Source: Candidatus Competibacteraceae bacterium (GTDB lineage: Bacteria; Pseudomonadota; Gammaproteobacteria; Competibacterales; Competibacteraceae). Taken from it: DNA of 64,000 nucleotides. The translations under genes and the position numbers were made by a program. The notes beneath the pieces were generated by a model. The model was not told the origin of the DNA. It ran no database searches and saw nothing but the letters and a program-made list of their open reading frames with translations. The DNA lies in the NCBI GenBank assembly GCA_016699715.1, contig CP065007.1:2852001-2916000 (forward strand). Direction: 5' to 3'. This document shows, in pieces, positions 53,822 to 62,806 of this stretch; positions within the stretch are counted from its first letter, which is position 1, and every line of letters begins with the position of its first letter.

Positions 53822-54706
53822 TTACTTGGCACCGTCGCCCAGCACCCGGCTGGCGGCCAGCAGCATCACCTTGGACAGCCGGGTGCGCTGATCGGCGGTC
53901 AACTTGCTCTTGTTGGCCAGCATCAGCCCCCGGGTGCAAATCGTGTCCACCATGGTATCGAAACCCCACTTCTTTTCGGCCACGGTCACATCCTCGAAGG
54001 TATATACGGCGCTACCGTCGGGCAGTTTGTCATTCAAATCCCAATCCTTGACCGGCACCAGCCGGAAATCCTTGGGGTTTTCCAACACCACCTGCATCTC
54101 GGTGGATTTGGCCATCGGCCGCTGCACCACCATCGCCGCCTGAATCGGGCTGGCCTTGCCGCCGCTCTTGATCTGCAACAGCGCCTCGGCCCCGTCCATG
54201 TAGGCCGGCGCCGTGTTCTTGAATTTCGGTTCCAAAAGGGTCATGTATTCCCAGGTCACCGCCACGCCGCTGTTGGGCGACTGCACCGCGATCAGTTTTT
54301 TGCCGGCTTTCTGCAAGTCGCCGTCGTCGCGGATATCACTGTCCTTGCCGGTGACGATGAATACGCATTCCTTGCCGATCTCGCCCAGACTGATGAACTT
54401 GTCGGCGAATTCGGGATGATCCTTGAGGTAGTACTTCAAGGCGTCAGCCTGGGTCAGCCCCACGCTGACCGGACTATTGGGATCGTCGAGTCGGCCGAGA
54501 TTTTCCAGCGAGCCGGCGCTGGTTAGCACCTGAACGGGCTGATCCTGTTCGGCCATTACGGTTTTCAGGCGCTCGCCGATGGTGTTGTAGCCGCCGCCAC
54601 TCTTGCCGGTGCTCACGACGATCGGTGGGTCGGCGGCTTGGGCCAAGCCCGCGTACAGGCCGGCGGCGAGGAGGAGGGCGTGCAACAGTCCGGATTTCAA
54701 GTTCAT
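53822..54706 (-). CDS. TAXI-family periplasmic solute-binding protein
   Basis: A 294-residue protein with a signal peptide (MNLKSGLLHALLLAAGLYAGLAQA, about 24 residues). The mature part starts ADPPIVVSTGKSGGGYNTIGERLKTVMAEQ and has TSAGSLENLGRL, close to the TAXI/TRAP-associated immunogenic-protein family. No TRAP membrane subunits are adjacent, so it may be an orphan binding protein or serve a system elsewhere. The start at 54706 follows AAGGAG; an earlier ATG at 54799 would add 31 polar residues. The ligand is unknown. Confidence 0.75.
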   Translation of the reverse strand: MNLKSGLLHALLLAAGLYAGLAQAADPPIVVSTGKSGGGYNTIGERLKTVMAEQDQPVQVLTSAGSLENLGRLDDPNSPVSVGLTQADALKYYLKDHPEFADKFISLGEIGKECVFIVTGKDSDIRDDGDLQKAGKKLIAVQSPNSGVAVTWEYMTLLEPKFKNTAPAYMDGAEALLQIKSGGKASPIQAAMVVQRPMAKSTEMQVVLENPKDFRLVPVKDWDLNDKLPDGSAVYTFEDVTVAEKKWGFDTMVDTICTRGLMLANKSKLTADQRTRLSKVMLLAASRVLGDGAK

Positions 54707-54779
54707 GCTGAGTTCTCCTTGAGATAAAGCCCGAGGTTGCCGATGACGGTCACGGTCACCGGCGACCGTCGCTGGATAC

Positions 54780-55661
54780 TCAATACAGTTTAGATTCACC
54801 CGGCGGCCGTGTCTTGAAGCGCTTGTAGGCCCACAGATATTGCGCGGGGAGCGAACGAACCGCCGCTTCCACGCCCCGGTTCAGGGCCGCCGCCGATTCT
54901 TCCAGCGACGCGGCGACGCTCACCTCCGGCAACGCCCGCAGATGCAGCGCATAACCCTCGCCGCGCGGCAAGCGCTCGGCCCAGGTCAGGAACACCGGAA
55001 CACCGGTTTTCAATGCCAGCCGCGAGACCAGGGTCATGGTGCTGGCGGCGATGCCGAAGAACGACGCGAATACACCGCCCTCATCACCGGGGTCCTGATC
55101 GGGGAGAATGCCGAGAATTTCGCCATTGCGCAGCGAGGTTAACAGGGTGCGTACCCCACGGGTGTCGGTGGCGACCACCTTGCCGCCGACCCGGCCGCGC
55201 CCCCGAACGCTGAGATCATCAAGTCCCAAGCGGCTGGGACGATAGAGGATAGTTAGCGGATGACGGCTGGAGTAGTACAAGCCGGCCATTTCCCAGGCGC
55301 CCAGATGCGGCGTGAGCAGAATCGCCCCTCGCTGTTGCCGCGCGGCGGCGGCCAGCGCTTCCTCGCCGGTTACCGAACCCCGCACCAGCGCCAGCACCCG
55401 CGCGCCGGGCCACAGCCAGAGCGGTCCCAATTCCAGCAGCAGCTTGCCGGTTTCCATCAGGTTATCGCGGAGCAGGCGATCGCGGTCTACATCCGCCATT
55501 TCGGGAAATACCAGGGCCAGATTGCGGCTGGCGATCCGCCGCAGATCGTTGGGAATCCACCGCAATAAGCTGCCGACCCACACGCCGATGAGGTGTGTCA
55601 GAGGCAACGGCAACAGGCTAGTCAGGCGCAGCAGCCCGATGATTGCCGCCCGCCGGATCAT
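54780..55661 (-). CDS. LpxL/HtrB-family lipid A acyltransferase
   Basis: A 293-residue inner-membrane acyltransferase. After a hydrophobic N-terminus (IIGLLRLTSLLPLPLTHLIGVWVGSLL) come the family catalytic HX4E motif in LLTPHLGAWEMAGLY (about 119-133), the ILYRPSRLGLDDL stretch and GILPDQDPGDEGGVFASFFG (about 183-203). It is expected to add a secondary acyl chain to lipid A or a related lipid. It overlaps the DUF2007 gene upstream (ATGA) and shares an operon with mlaA. Confidence 0.88.
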   Translation of the reverse strand: MIRRAAIIGLLRLTSLLPLPLTHLIGVWVGSLLRWIPNDLRRIASRNLALVFPEMADVDRDRLLRDNLMETGKLLLELGPLWLWPGARVLALVRGSVTGEEALAAAARQQRGAILLTPHLGAWEMAGLYYSSRHPLTILYRPSRLGLDDLSVRGRGRVGGKVVATDTRGVRTLLTSLRNGEILGILPDQDPGDEGGVFASFFGIAASTMTLVSRLALKTGVPVFLTWAERLPRGEGYALHLRALPEVSVAASLEESAAALNRGVEAAVRSLPAQYLWAYKRFKTRPPGESKLY

Positions 55662-55888
55662 GACTCCAGCTCAAGTTCCCCGGAATAGTCCCACGCCAAC
55701 ACACTGCGCGCGCGCTCCAGCTCCGGTTCCGGAACCTGGAGTTCGATCCCGTCGGCGACGATGCCAAGTCGCAGCAGCGACCGATCCACCAGCACGCAGG
55801 GAATATCTTCGACCAGCAACCGGCCACGGGCGATCTCGGCCGGCGCCAGAGCATCGAACACGGTCAGGCTGGTCCAAGGTGCGTTCAT
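55658..55888 (-). CDS. DUF2007 small protein
   Basis: A 76-residue protein (SLTVFDALAPAEIARGRLLVEDIPCVLVDRSLLRLGIVADGIELQVPEPELERARSVL in two conserved blocks) matching the putative signal-transducing DUF2007 family, in which a ferredoxin-like fold is followed by an acidic C-terminus. It overlaps mlaA upstream and the acyltransferase downstream by four bases each, so the three are translationally coupled. Role unknown. Confidence 0.75.
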   Translation of the reverse strand: MNAPWTSLTVFDALAPAEIARGRLLVEDIPCVLVDRSLLRLGIVADGIELQVPEPELERARSVLAWDYSGELELES

Positions 55889-56631
55889 TGCAGGGGGTTA
55901 TCCGGGTCGGGGTCAAAATCGAAATCCGGCGCGGGTGGACTGCCGTCGTATACCAGGTTGTGTCGATACTGCAGATAGGCGCTGCGCTGAAACGAATAGG
56001 GATCGATCTGGTCTTCGGCCAGAACCCGCTCGATCCGCAATAGATCAGACCGCCGATTGATCAGATCCAAACCCCACAGGCCCCAGGCCACCGCCTCGGA
56101 ATCCGTCGCCCAAGTGATCGGATTGGTGAAGAAATTGCCGACCAGCCCGATGGCGTCGCGCACCGTGCTCGGCCCCAAGAACGGCAGTACTAAATAGGGG
56201 CCATTACCGAAACCCCAATAGCCCAGCGTCTGGCCGAAATCCTCATTGTGCTTGGGCAGTTCCATGCGACTGGCGACATCGAACAGGCCGGCCACGCCGA
56301 AGGTCGTGTTGAACACGATCCGGCTACTGTCCATCGCCGCCAAGCGCAACTTGAATTGCAGCACATCGTTGAGCAGCACCACCACATCGTTGAGGTTGCT
56401 GAAGAAGTTGCCGATGCTGATGGTGATCGGTTCGGGCAGCACTCTCCGATAGGTCTTGGCGACCGGTTTGAACACCGCTTTGTCCACTGCGTCGTTGAAG
56501 GCGAACATGGCACGATTGTAGCTTTCGAGGGAATCCTGTTCGTCGCGCGACAGCTCGCTAGTCGATGCGCAGCCCACCAGCAGCAGGGCGGTGCCAGCGG
56601 CGATCAGAAAACGACGGGGTAAGATATTCAT
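55885..56631 (-). CDS. mlaA: MlaA/VacJ outer-membrane lipoprotein
   Basis: Component of the Mla system that removes misplaced phospholipids from the outer leaflet. The 248-residue product begins MNILPRRFLIAAGTALLLVGC with the lipobox Cys at about 21, followed by SYNRAMFAFNDAVDKAVFKPVAKTYRRVLPEPI, VFNTTFGVAGLFDVASRM and FGQTLGYWGFGNGPYLVLPFLGPSTVRDAIG, all characteristic. The start at 56631 is chosen for the signal peptide; 56703 would add 24 basic residues. Other mla genes are not in the window. Confidence 0.94.
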   Translation of the reverse strand: MNILPRRFLIAAGTALLLVGCASTSELSRDEQDSLESYNRAMFAFNDAVDKAVFKPVAKTYRRVLPEPITISIGNFFSNLNDVVVLLNDVLQFKLRLAAMDSSRIVFNTTFGVAGLFDVASRMELPKHNEDFGQTLGYWGFGNGPYLVLPFLGPSTVRDAIGLVGNFFTNPITWATDSEAVAWGLWGLDLINRRSDLLRIERVLAEDQIDPYSFQRSAYLQYRHNLVYDGSPPAPDFDFDPDPDNPLQ

Positions 56632-56933
56632 GAGCCTGGAAACGCCAAGGCTGGGGCGAAATTGCCTAAAAACGATTTTACTCCAAGCTCGGACCTTGCG
56701 CATGGCGTGCGCTCAAGTCTTCTCCTCGTGCGGCGGCGGGAAACCCGACAGACTCACGATCGGGGTCGCTCCAGGCATGATTCGCTCATGAATGCGCCCA
56801 TGAAATCCCCAATCCCGCCGATGGCGCGACCGATCGCGTGTCATCGAATCCCCGTGCCTCCTCACGGTGCACCGCTATAATACGGAAAATCCCATTTTAT
56901 CCTGACCCGACTCGGGAAGAAAAAGGATCGCCC
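56632..56933. promoter_or_regulatory. Divergent spacer between mlaA and the HD-GYP gene
   Basis: 302 bases with no gene. A perfect -10 hexamer TATAAT (56876-56881) faces the HD-GYP gene, 53 bases before its start, without a convincing -35. Nothing clear was found for mlaA. Confidence 0.35.
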
Positions 56934-58568
56934 ATGTATCCGTCCTATTCCAGGGATTTATGGCAGTGCCTCGAACAGCTCAACCGGATCGGCATCGCGC
57001 TGTCCAGGGAGCGGGATACGCCAAAATTGCTGGAAACGATTCTGATCGCGGCCAAGCGTTTGCTGAACGCCGATGCCGGCACGCTGTATCTGCTGGACAA
57101 GGACGAGCAGCGACTCCGTTTCGAAGTACTGCGCAACGATTCGCTCCAGATCTATCTGGGCGGCACCACCGGCGCGGCCATCCCGTTCGATCCCATTCCC
57201 CTGTACGATCCGGCGGGTCAGCCCAACACCGGCATGGTGGTCACCTATGCCGTGCTGCACGACACGACGGTCATGGTCGACGATGCCTACGCGGACCAGC
57301 ACTTCGATTTTTCCGGGACTCACCGTTTCGACCAGCGTACCGGCTACCGCTCACGCTCCTTCCTGACGGTGCCGATGAAGGACCACGAAGAAGAAATCAT
57401 CGGGGTCTTTCAACTAATTAACGCGCTCGACCCGGAAACCGGGCAGGTACGGACATTTTCGCCGGCCGACCGCCAGATGGCTGAATCGCTGGCCTCGCAG
57501 GCCGCCATCGCCCTGACCAACCACCAACTGATCCGCCAGCTCCAGCAGCTATTCGAGTCACTGATCGAACTGATCAATACCGCCATCGACCACAAATCTC
57601 CCTACACCGGCGCTCACTGTCAGCGGGTGCCGATCCTGACCATGATGATCGCCGAGGCGGCCCGCCGCTGCGAACGAGGACGACTCAAGGCGTTCCGCCC
57701 CACGGCCGAAGAGCTGTACGAACTGAAGATTGCGGGACTGTTGCACGACTGCGGCAAGATCACCACGCCGGTGCATGTCGTGGACAAAGCGACCAAACTG
57801 CAAACCCTGTTCGACCGCATCGAGTTGGTGGATACTCGCGGCGAGGTCCTCAAGCGCGATATGGAAATCGAACTGCTGAAAGCCAAGCTGGCCGCCGTGG
57901 AGCGTGGCGACCTCGCGGCGATTCCGCGGTTGGAACAGCAGTTCAGCACTCGGCTGGCCGAGTTGGAGGCAGACCGGGAACACCTGCGCCGCTGCAACTC
58001 CGGCAGCGAGTTCATGCGGCCCGAGGATCAGGCGCGGGTCAGGCAAATCGCCGCCCGCCGTTGGGTCGGACCGGATGGACAGGAACGCGATTTCCTGTCC
58101 GGGGAGGAAATCGACAATCTCTGTATCGCCAAGGGGACCTTGAACCCCGCGGAGCGTGCCATCATCGAAGAGCATGTGGCCCTGACCCTACGCATGTTGA
58201 ACGCTCTGCCCTGGCCGAAATCGCTGCATAACGTCCCTGAATACGCCGGTAGCCATCATGAAAAACTCGACGGTGGCGGTTATCACCGAGGCTTGGGTGA
58301 GCAGGATTTGTCCATCCAGGCCCGCATCATCTGTCTGGCCGATGTGTTTGAGGCGCTGACCGCGCGCGACCGGCCCTACAAATCCGGTAAACCGCTCAGC
58401 GAGGTGCTGCACATCCTTGGCCAAATGGTGCGGGACCGTCAGATCGACTCCGACTTGTTCGAGGTCTTCGTTCGCGAAGGCGTCTGGCTGAACTACGCCC
58501 GGCAATACCTGCAACCGGAACAGATCGATGTGGTGGATCCCAGCCAGATCCCGGAACAGACCCACTAA
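56934..58568 (+). CDS. GAF-HD-GYP domain protein
   Basis: A 544-residue cytoplasmic protein. A GAF domain occupies about 30-195 (DAGTLYLLDKDEQRLRFEVLRN, SFLTVPMKDHEEEIIGVFQLIN), then an HD-GYP domain starting SPYTGAHCQRVPILT (about 223) with the HD pair in GLLHDCGKITTP (about 268). The later metal and signature region reads HHEKLDGGGYHRGL (about 441), with His where the GYP proline should be. A coiled insert (about 300-370) separates the two parts. It is probably a c-di-GMP phosphodiesterase, though the GYP change may alter activity. The start at 56934 is preceded by an A-rich segment containing AAGGA. Confidence 0.9.
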   Translation: MYPSYSRDLWQCLEQLNRIGIALSRERDTPKLLETILIAAKRLLNADAGTLYLLDKDEQRLRFEVLRNDSLQIYLGGTTGAAIPFDPIPLYDPAGQPNTGMVVTYAVLHDTTVMVDDAYADQHFDFSGTHRFDQRTGYRSRSFLTVPMKDHEEEIIGVFQLINALDPETGQVRTFSPADRQMAESLASQAAIALTNHQLIRQLQQLFESLIELINTAIDHKSPYTGAHCQRVPILTMMIAEAARRCERGRLKAFRPTAEELYELKIAGLLHDCGKITTPVHVVDKATKLQTLFDRIELVDTRGEVLKRDMEIELLKAKLAAVERGDLAAIPRLEQQFSTRLAELEADREHLRRCNSGSEFMRPEDQARVRQIAARRWVGPDGQERDFLSGEEIDNLCIAKGTLNPAERAIIEEHVALTLRMLNALPWPKSLHNVPEYAGSHHEKLDGGGYHRGLGEQDLSIQARIICLADVFEALTARDRPYKSGKPLSEVLHILGQMVRDRQIDSDLFEVFVREGVWLNYARQYLQPEQIDVVDPSQIPEQTH

Positions 58569-58825
58569 CCACCGTCAGGGTCGACGATCTGGCAAAGCCT
58601 CTCACTAGGAACCCCACAACTGCCGACGCTCAAGAATCTGGAGATCGCCCGTCGCCAGCCGACCGAACCGCGCAACATCACTGGCCGGAAGGCCAGAAAC
58701 GGCACACGATGGGTTGGAACCAGCAATTGAGCCGTTGCGACACACCACGAAAAATCGTTTGTGGTTGGGGCGACCGGCCAAAGAATAACCGGCGGCCCGA
58801 CGCACGATCGCTGGGGAGGAATATC

Positions 58826-60058
58826 ATGCGTGCTCTATCTTGCCTTTGTTTTTTGTTAGGCACCCTGCTGTGGCTACCACCCGCGCCAGCGGCCAACTCG
58901 GCCTCGGAAGAATTCGCCGTACCATTGCAAGGCACGCCCGCGCCCGCGCGCGCCAAGCCGCGTAGATCGGAACGGGCGCGAACCATCAAGGACGACATGA
59001 CAGGGGAACCGGCGCTGCGAGCCAGAACGGCGCAAGGTGCCATCGCCGCCGCGATCGGACAACGCGCCGCCGGCTGTCGGATGATCCGTTTCAAGAGAGG
59101 TTTCGGTTGGGTGGCGACAGGGAAGGCTCGCTATCCGGCGGCCGAAAATCCGGTCGCGACCCGCCGGACCCGGCAGGAAGCGCGGCTCAGTGCGTTCCTG
59201 GATGCCCGCGCGCGGCTGGCCGGCTGTCTGCGAGACCTGGCGCCGGAAGCCCGGAAACGCATCGCGGAGTATCTGAAAACCGATGACGCCATACGGCTGG
59301 CGCTGATCAACCTTGCCACCAATGAGCAGGAGCGGCGGCAACAAGCCCTCAAGATTCTGACGCGCGGCTTCGTCACCTATTCGAGTGAGGAGGATGCGGC
59401 CGACCGCGCAATCCATGTCAATCTGGTCGCCACGCCCAAGACCGCCCTCCGACTGACCCGTCCCGCCGCCGCCGCCATCGAAACCGTCACGCTCAAGGAA
59501 GGCTTGCGGCAACTGCTGGCCGAAATCGAGGGTCGCCTGATTCCACCGGCCGGCAACCGATTGATCGTCGTCAACGCAACGGGCGAACTGGCGTTGGTCG
59601 GCTATGCCGTCAATCTGATCGGCACGCACCCGGAGCCGGCCGCTCAGGAAAAACTGCGCGCCGACGCAGCGAAAATCGCCACGGCCCGCGCGACCGAGGC
59701 GCTGATGGGGTTGGCGACCGGGGATGACGCGGCATGGATCGCCGGCCTGGACGAAATCAGCCAAGCCGAAATCCGTGGCGCCGCCAGCGGTTACGATGCC
59801 AGCGAACCCAGCGTGCGCCGTTTCGCGCAAATCCGTGAGCTGGCGATGTCCAGGATCAAGGACGCCGCCGGTCTTCAGGCGCTGCGCGAGGGTCGCTTAC
59901 CGCCAGAAGCGGTGGTCAAACAATTCGCGGGAGAAGACAGTATCGCCGTCGCGGTGGTTTACACTCCGAGCATCAAGCAACCCGAACCGGTCCCAGCCGC
60001 ACAGCCGCCCGTACCCGCGCCGGCCAGCGGCGAACCCGCGCCGGCGGACACCCGTTAG
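58826..60058 (+). CDS. Unrecognised exported protein
   Basis: A 410-residue protein that I do not recognise. It has a signal peptide (about 1-22, LCFLLGTLLWLPPAPA), a basic low-complexity segment, then alternating helix-rich stretches; around 255-330 the strands LIVVNATGELALVGYAVNLIGT and helices with KIATARATEALMGL resemble the layered alpha/beta pattern of small outer-membrane lipoproteins, but there is no lipobox. The C-terminus is proline/alanine-rich. The start follows GGGGAGGA at the right distance; an earlier ATG at 58709 is less likely. Its stop codon overlaps the end of the convergent mutM by four bases. Confidence 0.7.
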   Translation: MRALSCLCFLLGTLLWLPPAPAANSASEEFAVPLQGTPAPARAKPRRSERARTIKDDMTGEPALRARTAQGAIAAAIGQRAAGCRMIRFKRGFGWVATGKARYPAAENPVATRRTRQEARLSAFLDARARLAGCLRDLAPEARKRIAEYLKTDDAIRLALINLATNEQERRQQALKILTRGFVTYSSEEDAADRAIHVNLVATPKTALRLTRPAAAAIETVTLKEGLRQLLAEIEGRLIPPAGNRLIVVNATGELALVGYAVNLIGTHPEPAAQEKLRADAAKIATARATEALMGLATGDDAAWIAGLDEISQAEIRGAASGYDASEPSVRRFAQIRELAMSRIKDAAGLQALREGRLPPEAVVKQFAGEDSIAVAVVYTPSIKQPEPVPAAQPPVPAPASGEPAPADTR

Positions 60059-60870
60059 CGCTGACAGCGCGGACAGTAATAGGTCGCCCGCTGCCCGAGC
60101 CGACAGCGCTGGATGGATTCGCCGCAAACGGTGCAGGGCGCCAGGAAGCGGTTATAGACGCGCAGGCTTTGTTGAAAGTAGCCCGGCTCGCCTTCTCCAC
60201 CGACGAAATCCCGCAACGTGGTGCCGCCCTGCCGGATCGCCTCGTCCAGGATCGCCCGAACGGCGACCACCAACCGCTGGTATTCGGCCAGCGTGACTCG
60301 CCCGGCCGAGCGCCGCGGATCGATTCCGGCCGCATGCAGCGATTCGTTGGCGTAGATATTGCCAACCCCCACCACCACATGGTGGTCCATGATGAAGGTC
60401 TTGATCGCCAGCGTCCGCTCCCGTGCCCGTTGGTGCAGATAGGTACCGGAGAATGCGGCGTCAAACGGTTCGGGGCCAAGCGTCCGCAGCAGGGGATGTT
60501 GCGCCGGTGGCTCCACGGTCCACAGCAACGAACCAAAGCGACGGCTGTCGTTAAAACGCAGACATTCCCCGCCGACCAGAACCAGATCGACATGATCGTG
60601 CTTCTCCAGCGGTGTGGCGACGGGCAGGACACGCAAGCGGCCGGTCATGCCAAGGTGGAAAATCGCGGTTCCACCATCGGTCCGTAACAGCAAATATTTG
60701 GCGCGTCGCTCGACCCGCTGGATGATTTGCCCTGGCAACAACGCTTCCAGTTCCTCCGGCACCGGCCAGCGCAACCGGCGCTCCCGGACCACCACCCGAC
60801 CGACCTGCTGACCGGTCACGCGCGGCGCGATGCCGCGACGGACGGTTTCGACTTCCGGCAGTTCGGGCAT
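60055..60870 (-). CDS. mutM: Formamidopyrimidine-DNA glycosylase
   Basis: Removes 8-oxoguanine and ring-opened purines from DNA and nicks the abasic site. The 271-residue product starts MPELPEVETVRRG with the catalytic N-terminal proline and Glu, contains the helix-two-turn-helix NIYANESLHAAGIDPRRSAG, and ends with the zinc finger CTVCGESIQRC...YYCPRCQ. The start at 60870 is certain from the family; the longer reading is an artefact. The start codon overlaps the stop of the DUF4340 gene (TAATG), so it is translated downstream of the ABC cluster, an unusual neighbour. Confidence 0.97.
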   Translation of the reverse strand: MPELPEVETVRRGIAPRVTGQQVGRVVVRERRLRWPVPEELEALLPGQIIQRVERRAKYLLLRTDGGTAIFHLGMTGRLRVLPVATPLEKHDHVDLVLVGGECLRFNDSRRFGSLLWTVEPPAQHPLLRTLGPEPFDAAFSGTYLHQRARERTLAIKTFIMDHHVVVGVGNIYANESLHAAGIDPRRSAGRVTLAEYQRLVVAVRAILDEAIRQGGTTLRDFVGGEGEPGYFQQSLRVYNRFLAPCTVCGESIQRCRLGQRATYYCPRCQR

Positions 60871-61418
60871 TATTCGTCCCGTGCTCGGCCTAGTGCCGAA
60901 GATTCGATAGGCGGTGCCCGGAAGCTCGCCGCCGCGCTGGTCAGCAACGGGTACAAACCGTCGGGACAGAGCGAGACGGTTGCACCGATTTGCAGGTAAC
61001 GCCGGCCGTCGGTCGGAGCCGTCGCGCCAAAGCGAATTTCCCGATCGTTCAGCCATAACCGCAACCGGGGCGGATCGAGTTGCAAGGATTTCAGGTTCAG
61101 TTCGGCGACGGGATACCGTAGCGAGCAGTGGGTTCCGGCAAGATTCACGATCGGATTGAGCAAGACCGGGTTGGCCAGGCCGCTTTCCGGCGCGGTCATC
61201 CACCAACGACCACTGCTGCGTTTAAAGGCCAGATTGGCTTGACCCGGACGCTCGACCGCGATCCGTTCGGTTTGCGCCGGAGTCAACTCCAACAGAGTGG
61301 GAACGCCCGCCAGCCGTTCCTGCCTGGATTCCAACCACGCCAGCGCCGCCAAGCCACCGACCAGCCCCAGCAGTCCCAAATTGAGCCAGCGCCGCCGCGT
61401 GAGCGCACTCACGGTCAA
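60870..61418 (-). CDS. DUF4340-like membrane-anchored protein
   Basis: A 182-residue protein with one N-terminal membrane segment (LNLGLLGLVGGLAALAWLES) and a periplasmic beta-rich domain (LLELTPAQTERIAVERPGQANLAFKRSSGRWWMTAPESGLANPVLL), the layout of DUF4340 proteins found next to GldG-like genes. It overlaps the GldG-like gene upstream by four bases. It is shorter than many DUF4340 proteins. Likely an accessory part of the same ABC complex. Confidence 0.7.
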   Translation of the reverse strand: MTVSALTRRRWLNLGLLGLVGGLAALAWLESRQERLAGVPTLLELTPAQTERIAVERPGQANLAFKRSSGRWWMTAPESGLANPVLLNPIVNLAGTHCSLRYPVAELNLKSLQLDPPRLRLWLNDREIRFGATAPTDGRRYLQIGATVSLCPDGLYPLLTSAAASFRAPPIESSALGRARDE

Positions 61419-62806
61419 CGCCGCCGCCGCCGGAACCAGATCAGCCAGCCGCTGGCCAACAGCGTCGCCGGCAATACCAGCAAGAAAAAGGCGGCGATCA
61501 GCGCCAGCGCGCCATCCGACAAATCCAGATGGATATCGGGGGCGGCCTTGGGGCGCAACACGATCAGCGTGTCGTCCAAGGTCAGCCAGTTCATGATATT
61601 CAGTCCCAGTTGCAGATTGCCGCCGTTGCCCAGATAGGTATTCGAGAGAAAATCGCCATCGCCGATGACGACAATGCGCTGCCGGGATGCGGTAGCTTGC
61701 GCATCAACGGCTCCGGCGGCGGGTGAGCCGGGTCGGGGCCGAACCAGCGCCACGCCAATGGTCAGGGGACCGGGACGCTCGGCGGTATCGGGATCGAACT
61801 GCATCCGTTCGTCCAGCGAACCTGTTTCCGTCCAGGTCCGCAACTGGCTTTCCAGCAGCAAATCAGCTTTCCAACCAGCGGCGGTTTGCGGCTCCAAAGC
61901 GACGGCTTGCGGCAGCAGGGCGGGCGAACGCAAGGGTTCGGTGATGGGATGCGGACCATAATCGGCGATGGGAATGAAGGCAGGATTCTTGATGCCCAGC
62001 AAGGGCGTATCCGCGTCCACCACGACGCCGGGCAATACGGTGATCCCCAACAGGGTTGCCAACGCTTGCAGGCCGGACGGGTCCTTCGGCTCCAGCAACC
62101 ACAACAGGTTGCCGCCCCGATTGACGTATTCCACAATGGCCTGAATCTCCGCTGTCGGCAACGGTGTTTGTGGCCCGGCGATCACCAGCGCGGCGGCCGT
62201 GTCGGGGATCTGGGTTCCTGTCGTCAAATCGAGCGCTTCCGGCTGAATGCCGAGCTTTTCCAGCTCCCGGCCAAATGCGCCCAGGTCGTGGTTGGCTACG
62301 CCCCGTGGGTTGCGCTCGCCGTGGCCGGCTAGAAACAGCACGACCCGCGCTTGCTGGCGACCGAGACGATGCAAGGATTGGGTCAGCGCCTGTTCACTGA
62401 GTTGCTGGAGCCTTTCCCCATGAGCGCGATATTCCAGATACAACTCGCCGTCGGCGGTAATTCCGAGTTCCCGCACTCGATCCGGCAACAGATCGGGGTT
62501 AACGAAAGCCAGCGTCAGGTCGGGTTTATAGCGCTGGTAACGGCCCACCAGCCGGACGATGCCGTCGCGCAGGGAGGAATTGTCGCGGGCATAGGCGGTG
62601 ATGCTGACCGGTCCGTCCAGTCGGTCCAACAGCATCCGACTGGCCTCGGACAGCGTGTTGCGGCCACCGGCGGTCCAGTCGGCCTGAACCGGGTAACGGA
62701 CGCTTAGCCAGGCCAGCAGGCCGATCACCAGACCGAACAACAGGAGGAACAGTCCGTTCTGGATTCGCAGTCGCCGCCGGGTAGAGAGATCGAGCCGCAT
62801 GATCAA
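61415..62806 (-). CDS. GldG-like ABC-associated membrane protein
   Basis: A 463-residue protein with N- and C-terminal membrane helices (GLFLLLFGLVIGLLAWLSV at about 17-36; LIAAFFLLVLPATLLASGWLIWF near the end) and a large periplasmic GldG domain between (NTLSEASRMLLDRLDGPVSITAY, VVLFLAGHGERNP, LVIAGPQTPLPTAEIQAIVEYVNRGGNLLWLLEP). The family accompanies an ABC ATPase and permease; in Bacteroidetes it is tied to gliding, while in proteobacteria the role is unknown. It overlaps both neighbours. Confidence 0.85.
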   Translation of the reverse strand: MIMRLDLSTRRRLRIQNGLFLLLFGLVIGLLAWLSVRYPVQADWTAGGRNTLSEASRMLLDRLDGPVSITAYARDNSSLRDGIVRLVGRYQRYKPDLTLAFVNPDLLPDRVRELGITADGELYLEYRAHGERLQQLSEQALTQSLHRLGRQQARVVLFLAGHGERNPRGVANHDLGAFGRELEKLGIQPEALDLTTGTQIPDTAAALVIAGPQTPLPTAEIQAIVEYVNRGGNLLWLLEPKDPSGLQALATLLGITVLPGVVVDADTPLLGIKNPAFIPIADYGPHPITEPLRSPALLPQAVALEPQTAAGWKADLLLESQLRTWTETGSLDERMQFDPDTAERPGPLTIGVALVRPRPGSPAAGAVDAQATASRQRIVVIGDGDFLSNTYLGNGGNLQLGLNIMNWLTLDDTLIVLRPKAAPDIHLDLSDGALALIAAFFLLVLPATLLASGWLIWFRRRRR

